Source of the DNA: Shewanella khirikhana
Lineage (GTDB): Bacteria; Pseudomonadota; Gammaproteobacteria; Enterobacterales; Shewanellaceae
NCBI RefSeq assembly: GCF_003957745.1
Contig: NZ_CP020373.1
Location: 2,542,001 to 2,606,000 of the forward strand
DNA length: 64,000 nucleotides
Reading direction: 5' to 3'
Below the pieces are notes generated by a model, which worked only from the letters and a program-made list of their open reading frames with translations, had not been told where the DNA came from and made no database searches. Of this stretch, positions 27,648 to 35,959 are shown one piece after another (position 1 is the stretch's first letter; each line of letters starts with the position of its first letter). Both the position numbers and the translations under genes were made by a program.

Positions 27648-28796
27648 ATGGCTGCTAAATTTTTTATCCCGTCAGTAAACGTACTCGGTCAGGGTGCGGT
27701 GGACGATGCCATTGGCGATATCAAAACCCTCGGCTTTAAAAAGGCACTGATTGTGACCGATAAGCCCTTGGTACAAATCGGTATTGCCGGCGATCTGGTC
27801 GAAAAACTCGGTGAAAACGGCATTGTGGCCGTGGTGTTTGATGGCGTTCAGCCCAACCCCACCACGGGCAACGTGGAAGCCGGTCTTAAACTTTTGAAAG
27901 ACAACCAGTGTGACTTTGTGGTTTCACTGGGCGGCGGCTCGCCCCACGACTGCGCCAAGGGCATTGCTCTGGTGGCCACCAATGGCGGCAGCATCAAGGA
28001 CTACGAAGGTGTGGACAAATCGGCCAAGCCGCAACTACCGCTGGTGGCCATTAACACCACCGCAGGTACCGCCAGCGAAATGACCCGCTTCTGTATCATC
28101 ACCGACGAAGCGCGCCATATCAAAATGGCCATTGTGGACAAGCACACCACGCCAATTTTGTCGGTAAACGACCCTGAGCTGATGCTGAAAAAGCCCGCCG
28201 CGCTCACCGCTGCAACAGGTATGGACGCGCTGACCCACGCGGTTGAAGCTTACGTATCCATTGCCGCCAACCCCATTACCGATGCCTGCGCCATCAAGGC
28301 GATTGAACTTATCCAGGCTAACCTTGCCCGCGCGGTGCACGATGGTCAGGATCTTGAAGCCCGCGAACAGATGGCCTACGCCCAGTTCCTTGCCGGTATG
28401 GCGTTTAACAACGCAAGCCTTGGTTATGTGCACGCCATGGCGCACCAACTGGGTGGTTTCTACGACCTGCCCCACGGCGTATGTAACGCCCTGCTGCTGC
28501 CTTATGTGCAGGAGTACAACGCTCAGGTTGCGGCTAAGCGACTGAAAGATGTGGCGAAAGCCATGGGTGTTGAGGTTGCGGCGCTGACCGACGAGCAAGG
28601 CGCCCAGGCGGCCATCGATGCTATCAAGGCCCTGTCCAAAGCGGTGAACATCCCTGAAAACCTCACCGTACTTGGGGTGAAAGAAGCGGACATTCCGGTG
28701 CTGGCAGACAACGCCCTGAAAGATGCCTGTGGCTTTACCAATCCCAAGCAGGCAAGCCACGAAGAAATCTGTCAGATTTTCAAGAATGCGCTTTAA
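27648..28796 (+). CDS. Iron-containing alcohol dehydrogenase (AdhB/YiaY type)
   Basis: Group III alcohol dehydrogenase of 382 residues that interconverts primary alcohols such as ethanol and aldehydes with NAD(H). The N-terminal domain has the dinucleotide motif GGGSPHDCAKGIALVATNGG (near residues 96-115). The metal site shows in AMAHQLGGFYDLPHGVCNALLLP at about 261-283, with the spaced His residues of Fe/Zn-dependent members such as Zymomonas AdhB and FucO. Length and sequence are typical. AAAGGTGG lies seven bases before the ATG. It is a single-gene unit, with a long-stem terminator right after. The exact substrate is not determinable here. Confidence 0.9.
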   Translation: MAAKFFIPSVNVLGQGAVDDAIGDIKTLGFKKALIVTDKPLVQIGIAGDLVEKLGENGIVAVVFDGVQPNPTTGNVEAGLKLLKDNQCDFVVSLGGGSPHDCAKGIALVATNGGSIKDYEGVDKSAKPQLPLVAINTTAGTASEMTRFCIITDEARHIKMAIVDKHTTPILSVNDPELMLKKPAALTAATGMDALTHAVEAYVSIAANPITDACAIKAIELIQANLARAVHDGQDLEAREQMAYAQFLAGMAFNNASLGYVHAMAHQLGGFYDLPHGVCNALLLPYVQEYNAQVAAKRLKDVAKAMGVEVAALTDEQGAQAAIDAIKALSKAVNIPENLTVLGVKEADIPVLADNALKDACGFTNPKQASHEEICQIFKNAL

Positions 28797-28846
28797 CTTT
28801 CGCTGACGGCCGGGCTTAAGCCCAGCCTTTCCAGCGAGGCAAAGCC

Positions 28847-28877
28847 AGGCCCCCGGTGCTCCCCCGGGGGCCTTTTT
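28847..28877 (+). terminator. Terminator after the alcohol dehydrogenase
   Basis: GGCCCCCGG / CCGGGGGCC stem of nine pairs with a TGCTCCC-type loop and T5. This is one of the strongest hairpins in the window. Confidence 0.9.
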
Positions 28878-29052
28878 ATTGGCCACTTGATCCCCGAATG
28901 GATATCAATGAAACAGCTCGATAGCGTACAGCATCATTTAATGACGCGATCGCGGTTCAAAAGGCAAAGATTTCCCCGGATTGATGTAAATTTACCTACA
29001 TTTTTAGCCAGCGCAGGGTTACAGAATGATACAAATCACTTAGAATGTGCTT

Positions 29053-29117
29053 GTTCGCTTTTTCCCTGCAAAGATTAGGCAAACACAGGCCCGGCTTAAT
29101 GCCGGGCCGTTTCTTTT
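29053..29117 (+). ncRNA. Candidate small RNA (about 65 nt)
   Basis: A possible sigma-70 promoter (GTTACA at 29018-29023, 17-base spacer, TAGAAT at 29041-29046) is followed by a short unstructured leader and a perfect GGCCCGGC-TTAAT-GCCGGGCC hairpin with GTTTCTTTT. No coding region lies between promoter and terminator. The upstream alcohol dehydrogenase already has its own terminator 210 bases earlier, so this hairpin is not needed for it. Inference only; no known RNA family is recognised. Confidence 0.35.
29088..29117 (+). terminator. Rho-independent terminator, intergenic
   Basis: Perfect 8-bp stem GGCCCGGC / GCCGGGCC with a TTAAT loop and the tail GTTTCTTTT. No gene ends just before it. 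Confidence 0.75.
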
Positions 29118-29201
29118 CTGATGCGTTAACCACTTCCATTCAGCGCAGGCAGCGGCAAGCAAGCAGCGGCAATAAGTGTCGATACCAAGCGACGTCTAAA
29201 A

Positions 29202-29243
29202 TCATCACGCGGAAGTCATCACGCGAAAGTCATTACGCGAAAC
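29202..29243. repeat. Three 14-bp tandem repeats
   Basis: Units TCATCACGCGGAAG, TCATCACGCGAAAG and TCATTACGCGAAAC lie head to tail with no gap. Non-coding; role unknown. Confidence 0.8.
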
Positions 29244-29479
29244 CATTTGCCGGCGGCTAACCCTTGCCAAAACCAGCCAGTCCACTCAGCCCGGCTTTAG
29301 ATTAGGACTGTTCAGTTTTTCATCAGCGATTGCTAAAGTTTGATCCAACACCCGTTTTAACCCCCATGAGCATGTTACAAACAAGACAAGTGACACTGAT
29401 GCTACACATTTTTGAAAATCGGGCTAAGGTAACACTATCTTAGGCGCAACATTTTTGGTGAACATAAGGCAGGAAAGCG

Positions 29480-29842
29480 ATGACAGCCATTACCCATGTT
29501 TATAACTACACAGTACGCTGCCCACACTACAAGGATCCCCAGCACGAGGTTAGCTGGAAAAACCACATCGAGTTGAACCACTCCAGTGAAATCGCCCTGA
29601 AACGTATCACCAAATGGCACAGCGAGTCCGGAGAGCTGGCATTTGAAGACGCAGGGTTTGTGATACGCAAGGCCACCGATGAAAAGGCGTTTTTTGCAGT
29701 GCAAAGCTCCCGGCTGAAAAACGACGGCCATGCCCTGGTCACCTTTAAACTCTTCCTGGATGAGTGCTGCGACGAAGCCGATCCCAAGGCGATTGTCAGC
29801 CACCTTATCGAAGATTATCAGGACCGCCTCGGCAAAATCTGA
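29480..29842 (+). CDS. Conserved-looking hypothetical protein, 120 residues
   Basis: I do not recognise a named family. The protein is soluble, acidic and without signal peptide or membrane segment. It has four cysteines, including CPHYKDPQHE near the N-terminus and DECCDEAD near residue 94. The composition and regular mix of charged and hydrophobic residues look like a genuine protein. AGGA sits five bases before the ATG and a clear terminator follows 18 bases after the stop, so it forms its own unit. The CPHY...H pattern could hint at metal binding, but this is speculation. Confidence 0.75.
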   Translation: MTAITHVYNYTVRCPHYKDPQHEVSWKNHIELNHSSEIALKRITKWHSESGELAFEDAGFVIRKATDEKAFFAVQSSRLKNDGHALVTFKLFLDECCDEADPKAIVSHLIEDYQDRLGKI

Positions 29843-29860
29843 TTGTGCTTAACCACTTAA

Positions 29861-29890
29861 AGGGTGCCAAAGGGCGCCCTTTTTGTTTTT
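29861..29890 (+). terminator. Terminator after the 120-residue hypothetical gene
   Basis: AGGGTGCC / GGCGCCCT stem (one G-U pair), AAAG loop, followed by TTTTTGTTTTT. Confidence 0.85.
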
Positions 29891-30176
29891 GGGACTCCTC
29901 ACTTCATTCGTCACATCCATGGCTCCTTTCTCCTTCCTGCGGCGGCTTTTAACCTTCCACAGCTTCACCGAATAACGCGGCCTGGATGGCGCCAAGGTAA
30001 CGGATTTGTTATCGACTTTTGTCATTCAAGTATGTCAGGATAGGCTTGCTCTGGGCGCGCACAGGCGCTCAGCGTCCGGCAGACACTGCCAAACACAAGC
30101 AAAAACATAAAGGCCAAAACAGGCCATCCGACACCAAAGTCGGAATAAAAATTATAATAATTTCAGGATGTAAAAT
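29891..30176. other. Upstream region of the NhaC gene
   Basis: About 285 bases between the terminator of the hypothetical gene and nhaC. The last 30 bases are AT-rich (AAAATTATAATAATTTC) and contain the ribosome site AGGA before the ATG. TATAAT at about 30154-30159 is a -10-like hexamer but lies very close to the start. No operator was recognised. Confidence 0.4.
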
Positions 30177-31661
30177 ATGACCTCCCACAAACAGCCCAGC
30201 CTGGTGGATGCGCTTATCCCCGTGGCGGCCCTGGTCACCATGCTCGCCGCCGCCGTTTACCTTTTCTCCTCCGACAGCTCCTCCGGTGCCAACCAGATAG
30301 CCCTGATCCTCGCCGCCTGTATCGCCATGGTGGTGGGCATTAAAAATGGCTTTTGCTGGAAAGATATCGAAGAAGGCATGGTGCGCAGTATTGGAGTCGC
30401 CACCCCGGCGCTGCTGATCCTGTTCTCTGTGGGCTCTTTAATTGGCGCCTGGATCCTCTCTGGCACAGTGCCCGCCATGATTTACTACGGTATGCAGGTG
30501 TTGAGCCCGAATTATTTTTATGCGGCAAGCTGCCTCTTGTGTGCATTGGTGGCGCTGTCTATCGGCAGCTCCTGGACAGTGGCAGGCACCCTGGGTATCG
30601 CCCTTGTCGGCATTGCCCAGGCAGTTGGCCTGAGCCTTGAAATTACCGCAGGTGCCATCATCAGCGGTGCCTATTTTGGCGATAAAATGTCGCCAATGTC
30701 GGACACCACCAATCTGGCACCCGCAGTGGCGGGCACGGATATTTTCAGCCATATCCGCCATATGACCTGGACCACAGTGCCCAGCATCCTGATTGCACTG
30801 CTGATTTTCCTCTTTATTGGTCTGTCGGCCGATACCAGCGGGGTGGAAACCAACCTCGACGCCACCCTGGCGCTGCTCGACAGCGAGTTTCATATCGGCC
30901 CCCATCTGCTGTTGCCACTGCTGGTGGTTATCTTTCTTGCCTACCGCAAAATGCCCGCCTTCCCTACCGTGATCCTGGGCACCCTCGCCGGTGTGCTTTG
31001 CGCCGCGCTGTTCCAGTTTGATGGCGTGACCAAGCTTGCCGCAGACCCAAGCCTGGGGCAGCCACTGGCGCTCATCAAGGGGCTATGGATTGCCATGTTC
31101 AATGGCTACAGCGCCAACACCGGCGATGAGATGCTGGACAGCCTGCTGAGCCGTGGCGGCATGTCGGGCATGGTCAACACCGTATGGCTGATTCTGTCGG
31201 CCATGGCGTTTGGCGGGGTGATGGAAGCCACCGGGCTGCTGAACCGTTTGCTGCAAAGCATGCTGTCGATGGTAAAAACCTCATCCAGCCTGGTGATCAC
31301 CACTCTGGGCTGCGCCATCGGTGCCAATATCATCACCGCCGATCAGTTTATTGCCATCATTTTGCCCGGCCGTATGCTCAAGCTTGAGTACAGCCGTCAT
31401 AATCTGGCGCCGGTAAACCTGTCGCGGGCCCTGGAAGACTCAGCCACTGTCACCAGTCCGCTGGTTCCCTGGAACACCTGCGGCGCCTTTATGGCAAGCA
31501 CCCTTGGCGTCGCCACCATTGCTTATCTGCCATTCGCCTTTTTCAATTACATCTGCCCTGTGGTGAGTGCTGGCTATGCCTACTTCCAGATCAAGCTGCT
31601 GCCGCTGGATGAGTCAGAGTCTTTGCTGGATGAAAAGCAAGCAGCTGAAATCGCAGACTAA
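30177..31661 (+). CDS. Na+/H+ antiporter, NhaC family
   Basis: Inner-membrane antiporter of 494 residues with about twelve hydrophobic helices. It carries typical NhaC family patterns: GIKNGFCWKDIEEGMVRSIG near residue 57, SIGSSWTVAGTLGIALVGI, the acidic GAYFGDKMSPMSDTTNLAPAVAG (about 161-185) and LEDSATVTSPLVPWNTCGAFMASTLGV near the end. Predicted to expel Na+ in exchange for protons, or, as in the related malate/lactate antiporter MleN, to swap organic acids. Lactate genes lie elsewhere in the window, but a functional link is not shown. Single-gene unit ended by the bidirectional terminator at 31676-31713. Confidence 0.88.
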   Translation: MTSHKQPSLVDALIPVAALVTMLAAAVYLFSSDSSSGANQIALILAACIAMVVGIKNGFCWKDIEEGMVRSIGVATPALLILFSVGSLIGAWILSGTVPAMIYYGMQVLSPNYFYAASCLLCALVALSIGSSWTVAGTLGIALVGIAQAVGLSLEITAGAIISGAYFGDKMSPMSDTTNLAPAVAGTDIFSHIRHMTWTTVPSILIALLIFLFIGLSADTSGVETNLDATLALLDSEFHIGPHLLLPLLVVIFLAYRKMPAFPTVILGTLAGVLCAALFQFDGVTKLAADPSLGQPLALIKGLWIAMFNGYSANTGDEMLDSLLSRGGMSGMVNTVWLILSAMAFGGVMEATGLLNRLLQSMLSMVKTSSSLVITTLGCAIGANIITADQFIAIILPGRMLKLEYSRHNLAPVNLSRALEDSATVTSPLVPWNTCGAFMASTLGVATIAYLPFAFFNYICPVVSAGYAYFQIKLLPLDESESLLDEKQAAEIAD

Positions 31662-31675
31662 AGCGCTTTAAAAGA

Positions 31676-31713
31676 AAAAGCCTGGGGAAACACCAATCTC
31701 GCCAGGCTTTTTT
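31676..31713. terminator. Bidirectional terminator, nhaC / FAD oxidoreductase
   Basis: AAAAAGCCTGG and CCAGGCTTTTTT arms around a 16-base loop. It serves the NhaC gene on the plus strand and the oxidoreductase on the minus strand. Confidence 0.8.
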
Positions 31714-31718
31714 GTTGC

Positions 31719-33047
31719 CTATCCCAGGGCGTCCCGGAAACGGCCGTAATGGTAGTAGCCCCATTGTCCGAGGCGACGAAGCGGCGCCAGCGGAAAATGC
31801 GGCAAAGGCGTGCCATACAGCGGCAACTGGGGCGGCTTTACACCGCTTAGCATTCCCGCCAGGCGCCAGGCTGCCTGGGCCGAGAAAGACACACCTGCAC
31901 CGCAATAACCCATGCTGTAACCCGCGCCGCCCTTGGTATACACATGGGGCATATCATCCATGGCGGCAGCAAGCCAGCCGTGCCAGTGATGGCTGAGCGA
32001 AACCCTGGATAACGCCGGAAACGCGCGGCACATGGCCTGTTGCAAGCGCCGCACATAAACATAGTCATCGGCATCCTTGCCCCACACCGCGCCGCGGCCA
32101 CCAAACAGCAGCCGGTTGTCCGGCAGCAAACGGTAATAGTATTTGAGCACCCGGGTATCCATAGCTACCTGACGGCTGTATAGCCCGGCTTCACGAAGTA
32201 GCTCGTCACTGAGCGGTTCGGTAACTATGACATTGCTCAAAATCGGCAAAAAACGCCCGGCAAGCATGTCCGTCAGCGACGGCTGCGAATAGGCATTACC
32301 GGCATACACCAGCGCGTTTGCCTGCAGCTGGCCCTGGGAGGTTTCAAGCACATAGCCCGCTGCCTCCTGACGACTGCCAAGCACAGTGCTGCCTTCATTA
32401 ATTACCACTCCGGCCTGTTCGGCAAGCTGTGCGTAACCCAGCAGCAACTTAAGCGGATTCAGGCCAAAACCGTCGGCAAGGCGCAATGCGCCGAAAGATT
32501 GCTGATGATAGAGAAACTCCGCTTTGAGCTGTTCAGGACTGATAAACTCGGCGCCCTGCCCCATATGGCGGGCAATAAAATCGGCACCGGCCTGCATTGA
32601 AGCCATTGCTTTGGGGCTGTGGGCAATTTTAAGGTAACCCTGCTGCTGAGGTTCACAGTCGATGGCAGTAGTACGGATAATATCCTCAACCCGGCTGACA
32701 GCCTCGGAAAATTCCTGATAAATGCCCTTGGCCGTATCAAGACTCCAGCGGGACGCCATTTGGGCGTAACTGAGGCGCCCCGAGCCTTTGAGCACAAAGC
32801 CGCCGTTACGGGCACTGGCGCCAAAACCTACCCGGTTGGCCTCAAGCACTGTGACCTCGCGGCCATATTCCGATGCCAGATACCAGGCCGTCAGCAGCCC
32901 GGTGAAACCGGCACCAATCACTACCACGTCCGCTTTGTGGCCGCCCTGCAACGGTGGTCTGGGCGGCGCCAATTCGGTCGTGCTACTCCAATAGGAGCGC
33001 GCCAGCGGCAGCCCGGCTGGGCACGAACTAACCAAAGGATCGTACAC
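31719..33047 (-). CDS. FAD-dependent amino/amine oxidoreductase (DAO/PuuB family)
   Basis: Flavoprotein of 442 residues in the DAO family. A Rossmann FAD site DVVVIGAGFTGLLTAWYLA lies at about residues 40-58, followed by VLEANRVGFGASARNGGFV, the signature of the OrdL/PuuB (gamma-glutamylputrescine oxidase) branch. The C-terminus has the second FAD contact GYSMGYCGAGVSFSAQAAWRLAGML. Substrate is probably an amine or N-methyl amino acid; not determinable further. The start is a GTG at 33047 with AAGGAG seven bases upstream. It sits ten bases after a GNAT acetyltransferase, so the two are co-transcribed. Confidence 0.88.
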   Translation of the reverse strand: MYDPLVSSCPAGLPLARSYWSSTTELAPPRPPLQGGHKADVVVIGAGFTGLLTAWYLASEYGREVTVLEANRVGFGASARNGGFVLKGSGRLSYAQMASRWSLDTAKGIYQEFSEAVSRVEDIIRTTAIDCEPQQQGYLKIAHSPKAMASMQAGADFIARHMGQGAEFISPEQLKAEFLYHQQSFGALRLADGFGLNPLKLLLGYAQLAEQAGVVINEGSTVLGSRQEAAGYVLETSQGQLQANALVYAGNAYSQPSLTDMLAGRFLPILSNVIVTEPLSDELLREAGLYSRQVAMDTRVLKYYYRLLPDNRLLFGGRGAVWGKDADDYVYVRRLQQAMCRAFPALSRVSLSHHWHGWLAAAMDDMPHVYTKGGAGYSMGYCGAGVSFSAQAAWRLAGMLSGVKPPQLPLYGTPLPHFPLAPLRRLGQWGYYHYGRFRDALG

Positions 33048-33057
33048 GGCGGGCTCC

Positions 33058-33651
33058 TTACAGCATCAACAGCATTTCACAGGCAGTGCAGTGGCAATCG
33101 TTACCGCACAGGGTGCACAGGTAATCGGGATTATCGTGGGATTGGTTCCAACGGTCCGGATGGGCCTTGATAAGCTTGCCCCCGGCCTTGGTAAAGTAGC
33201 GCACCGCCGCATTGTTGGGGCTTTCCTGCCACAGATGGGCCACCCCGGCTTTGGCGCCCTGCGCCTTGGCGGCGGCTGCGGCATTGGCAAGCAGCAAACC
33301 ACCGAGGCCCTTGCCACGGGCGTGCTCAGCCAGGGTGTTGGATTTGAAATAACACACCTCTTCAATCGCCACTCCCCAAAGCTCGGGGCTGCACCAGGTA
33401 TCAGGCTGCCAGTTTCCGGCCGCAACGGTCAGGCGAAACCCCAGCAGCTCACTGCCACTGCGGGCGACAAAACTGGCATTAATGCCCCCTTTCACGCCAG
33501 CGCGCCACAGCGCCTCAAGATGAGACAAGTCGAGATAGGCTTCACCGTGCACGGTTTCACCCAGCGCAAGCACATCGGCAAAGTCGGCAGGCTGCATTTC
33601 GAAGATGTCGATGGCCAGGGGATCGGCCGGCGGAGTTTGAGACGAAAGCAT
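33058..33651 (-). CDS. GNAT acetyltransferase with C-terminal Cys cluster
   Basis: The 197-residue protein has a GNAT core with the acetyl-CoA loop EHARGKGLGGLLLANAAAAAKAQGA (about residues 108-132) and the following SPNNAAVRYFTKAGGKLI pattern. Unusually, the last 20 residues form a cysteine/histidine cluster, CTLCGNDCHCTAC, that could bind a metal ion. It is the first gene of a two-gene unit with the FAD oxidoreductase. The pair suggests modification and oxidation of the same amine compound, but this is inference. Ribosome site weak; the ATG at 33651 is the only reasonable start. Confidence 0.82.
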   Translation of the reverse strand: MLSSQTPPADPLAIDIFEMQPADFADVLALGETVHGEAYLDLSHLEALWRAGVKGGINASFVARSGSELLGFRLTVAAGNWQPDTWCSPELWGVAIEEVCYFKSNTLAEHARGKGLGGLLLANAAAAAKAQGAKAGVAHLWQESPNNAAVRYFTKAGGKLIKAHPDRWNQSHDNPDYLCTLCGNDCHCTACEMLLML

Positions 33652-33825
33652 AGGGAACTCACAGATTTTGTTATTGTTTTGTGAAATCAGCCTATCATAG
33701 TCTTTTCGATAAAGGCAGGGCTAACCGGCGAGTGTTAACAAGTCTTAGGGAAGGTGGCCACAAACCAGGAGGCAAAAAAGGCAGTAATTGGTAGTATAAT
33801 GGCCGCCAATAACCAAGGAGCCTAT

Positions 33826-34077
33826 ATGAAAGCCTTAGCAACTCTCACCACCACACTTGCGACTCTGGCACTGCTTGGCGGCTGCGCCGAGCTTAAAGAC
33901 GCCGGGCGCACCGTGGGAGATACCACCAAGGACGTTACCCGCGAAATCGGCCACACCACCCGCGATGCCACCAAGGCGATTGGTCACGCTACCCGTGATG
34001 CCACCAAGGCCGTTGGCCATGCCTCCCGCGATGCTGTGAATTCGGTCAAAGAAGAGCTGTCGGAAGAGAAAAACTGA
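33826..34077 (+). CDS. Small lipoprotein with 11-residue repeats
   Basis: An 83-residue protein with a lipoprotein signal peptide (MKALATLTTTLATLALLGGC, lipobox LGGC). The mature part is four 11-residue units, GDTTKDVTREI, GHTTRDATKAI, GHATRDATKAV and GHASRDAVNSV, then a charged tail ending SEEKN. The 11-residue periodicity gives an amphipathic helix that could coil or lie on a membrane. It resembles entericidin-sized envelope lipoproteins but is not a clear member. AAGGAG lies seven bases before the ATG, so upstream codons in the frame are not used. Confidence 0.82.
   Translation: MKALATLTTTLATLALLGGCAELKDAGRTVGDTTKDVTREIGHTTRDATKAIGHATRDATKAVGHASRDAVNSVKEELSEEKN
33916..34047 (+). repeat. 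Four 33-bp in-frame repeats in the lipoprotein gene
   Basis: Units at 33916-33948, 33949-33981, 33982-34014 and 34015-34047 each encode 11 residues. The middle two are most alike (GHxTRDATKA); the outer ones have diverged. Confidence 0.8.
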
Positions 34078-34143
34078 CTGGCGTCCCTGCCGCCAGTTCA
34101 CGCCCGGGATTAGCTCCTGGTTTCCAACAGAAGGGGTGAGCCA

Positions 34144-34512
34144 TCAGGCGGCATAGACCCGCATCCCATGGGGGGTGGGCAATCCCTTCTCATTCACATG
34201 CACAAAAACCAGCTTTTCCACGGTCACCACAGGCAGCAGCGACACCTTGTTGCGCACCTTGGCACGCACCGTAATGGAGCTGTGCCCCATGCTGATAAGC
34301 TCGAAGCCAAACTCCAGCACATCACCAGCCCGCGCCGGCGTGATAAAGTTGATTTCGGCAATAAGTTTGGTGACATGCCGCTCGCTCTTCATCTGGCAGG
34401 CAGCAAAAATGGCCGCCTCTTCATCGAGCCAGCTGAGCAGCTGACCGCCGAACAGGGTATTGGCGGGATTGAGGTGATCGGGTTTAACCAAACGACGGCT
34501 CAGGTATTTCAT
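34144..34512 (-). CDS. Acyl-CoA thioesterase, hotdog fold (YciA type)
   Basis: A 122-residue single hotdog domain protein hydrolysing acyl-CoA esters. The motif VKPDHLNPANTLFGGQLLSWLDEEAAIFAA (about residues 8-38) is the catalytic region of the YciA/BACH group, with the Asn and Asp of that family. TLFGGQLLSWLDE is diagnostic. The ATG at 34512 has GGAGGAC nine bases upstream; the longer frame back to 34563 adds residues not found in relatives. It appears to be a single-gene unit. The gap from here to the threonine aldolase gene (34513-34726) contains nothing I recognise. Confidence 0.88.
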   Translation of the reverse strand: MKYLSRRLVKPDHLNPANTLFGGQLLSWLDEEAAIFAACQMKSERHVTKLIAEINFITPARAGDVLEFGFELISMGHSSITVRAKVRNKVSLLPVVTVEKLVFVHVNEKGLPTPHGMRVYAA

Positions 34513-34726
34513 GGGGTGTCCTCCGTGATGTTCACCCCAATGTCTTTGCAACCGCCGCGCCACAGTTGTTGCGCTTTATAAATCAATCAGTTGAAAAAAT
34601 TCTTACCTCAATAGAGGTAAAAACTGCACCAAGTTTGCGCGTGCGTCTCCAAGAGCGCGCCGCGCTGGGGCATATTCTCAGCCCCGGCAGTTGAGCCGAT
34701 AACAGGTCGCACTGGGTCAGTCGGGC

Positions 34727-35740
34727 TTACTGACAGATTGATTTAAGCGCCGCAATGAAGCTGTGTACATCTGTGCAGCTGATGTCCTTGTGGGTGACCA
34801 GACGAAGCTGCTTTGACGCTGAAATCACAAAACCACGGCTGCTGAGCTCGGCCGCGACAGCCTGAATATCGATATTGTCAGCCACCCTGGCAAACACCAT
34901 ATTGGTCTGCACCGACGCCATATCCACGTCAAAACCGTCGATTTGCGCAAGTTCCCGGGCCAGCAATGCCGCATTGTCATGATCGTCCGCCAGCCGTTCG
35001 ACCTGCTGCTCCAGCGCCACTATGGCAGCGCCAGCAAGCACACCGGCCTGACGCATGCCCCCCCCCAGCATTTTGCGCCAGCGACGCGCCTTTTGAATAA
35101 GCCTGTCATCCCCAAGCAGCAGCGAGCCCACTGGCGCACACAGCCCCTTGGACAGACACAGGGATACCGAGTCGAAGTGACCGGCAATCTCCGCCATGGG
35201 CTTGTTCAGGGCCACCGCGGCATTGGCAAGCCGGGCGCCATCCAAATGAATTTTAAGGCCACGATTGAACGCCAGTGCCTGGGCTTCGGCCAAATAACTC
35301 ATCGGCAGCACCTTACCGCCTATGGTGTTTTCAAGGCTCAAAAGACGGGTACGGGCATAGTGCACATCGTCAGGCTTAATGGCCGCCTCGATATCCTCAA
35401 GGGCGATGCTGCCATCGGCCTGGTTATTCAGTGGCTGCGGCTGAATACTGCCAAGCACTGCCGCGCCGCCGCCTTCGAAGCGGTAATTGTGGGCCTGCTG
35501 GCCGCAGATGTACTCGTCGCCGCGATCACAGTGACTCATCAGCGCCAGCAAATTGGCCTGTGTGCCCGAACTGGTAAACAGCGCATTGTCGAAACCCAGC
35601 ATTTCTGCGGCCATGGCTTCCAGACGGTTGACCGTGGGATCATCTCCGTACACATCATCCCCCAGCGGCGCATCAAACATGGCGCGGCGCATGGCGTCGG
35701 TTGGTTGAGTCACGGTATCACTTCTGAAATCCACTGGCAT
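34727..35740 (-). CDS. ltaE: Low-specificity L-threonine aldolase
   Basis: PLP enzyme of 337 residues cleaving L-threonine and L-allo-threonine to glycine and acetaldehyde. N-terminal signature DFRSDTVTQPTDAMRRAMFDAPLGDDVYGDDPTVNRLE (residues about 4-41), HLDGARLANAA (PLP-binding Asp and Arg, near 168) and the PLP lysine in LCLSKGLCAPVGS (about 195-207) are all present. Length and motifs are those of E. coli LtaE. The ATG at 35740 follows a G-rich ribosome site. No clear operon partner: the thioesterase starts 214 bases downstream. Confidence 0.92.
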   Translation of the reverse strand: MPVDFRSDTVTQPTDAMRRAMFDAPLGDDVYGDDPTVNRLEAMAAEMLGFDNALFTSSGTQANLLALMSHCDRGDEYICGQQAHNYRFEGGGAAVLGSIQPQPLNNQADGSIALEDIEAAIKPDDVHYARTRLLSLENTIGGKVLPMSYLAEAQALAFNRGLKIHLDGARLANAAVALNKPMAEIAGHFDSVSLCLSKGLCAPVGSLLLGDDRLIQKARRWRKMLGGGMRQAGVLAGAAIVALEQQVERLADDHDNAALLARELAQIDGFDVDMASVQTNMVFARVADNIDIQAVAAELSSRGFVISASKQLRLVTHKDISCTDVHSFIAALKSICQ

Positions 35741-35959
35741 TGGTTGTCCCCCCGCTAAGAAAAGTCACAGCCGATTATCAAGGCTAATGTCATGAAAGGC
35801 CAGCACAGCAACACTGTGAGCCGAACAGGCGTTCATCTGTGCCCGGAAACACCTGGTTCACACATTACATAATCTAATGCAAATCTTGAGCTAATCTTGG
35901 TTGAAAAGACCAGGTATTCAGGCAAAATGCAGCGTTTTTCACCCCATCGGAGCGCCACA

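Larger units (their letters stand above)
28878..29479. other. Long intergenic region with RNA candidate and short repeats
   Basis: About 600 bases without a credible protein gene (the only plus-strand frame, 28887-29078, starts with TTG and resembles nothing). It holds a promoter-terminator pair around 29018-29117 that may define a small RNA, three 14-bp tandem repeats at 29202-29243, and the upstream region of the small gene at 29480. Confidence 0.6.

Noticed and set aside
28887..29078. Plus-strand open frame of 63 codons in the intergenic region
   Set aside because: TTG start, no ribosome site, no recognisable protein character, and it covers the promoter of the RNA candidate.
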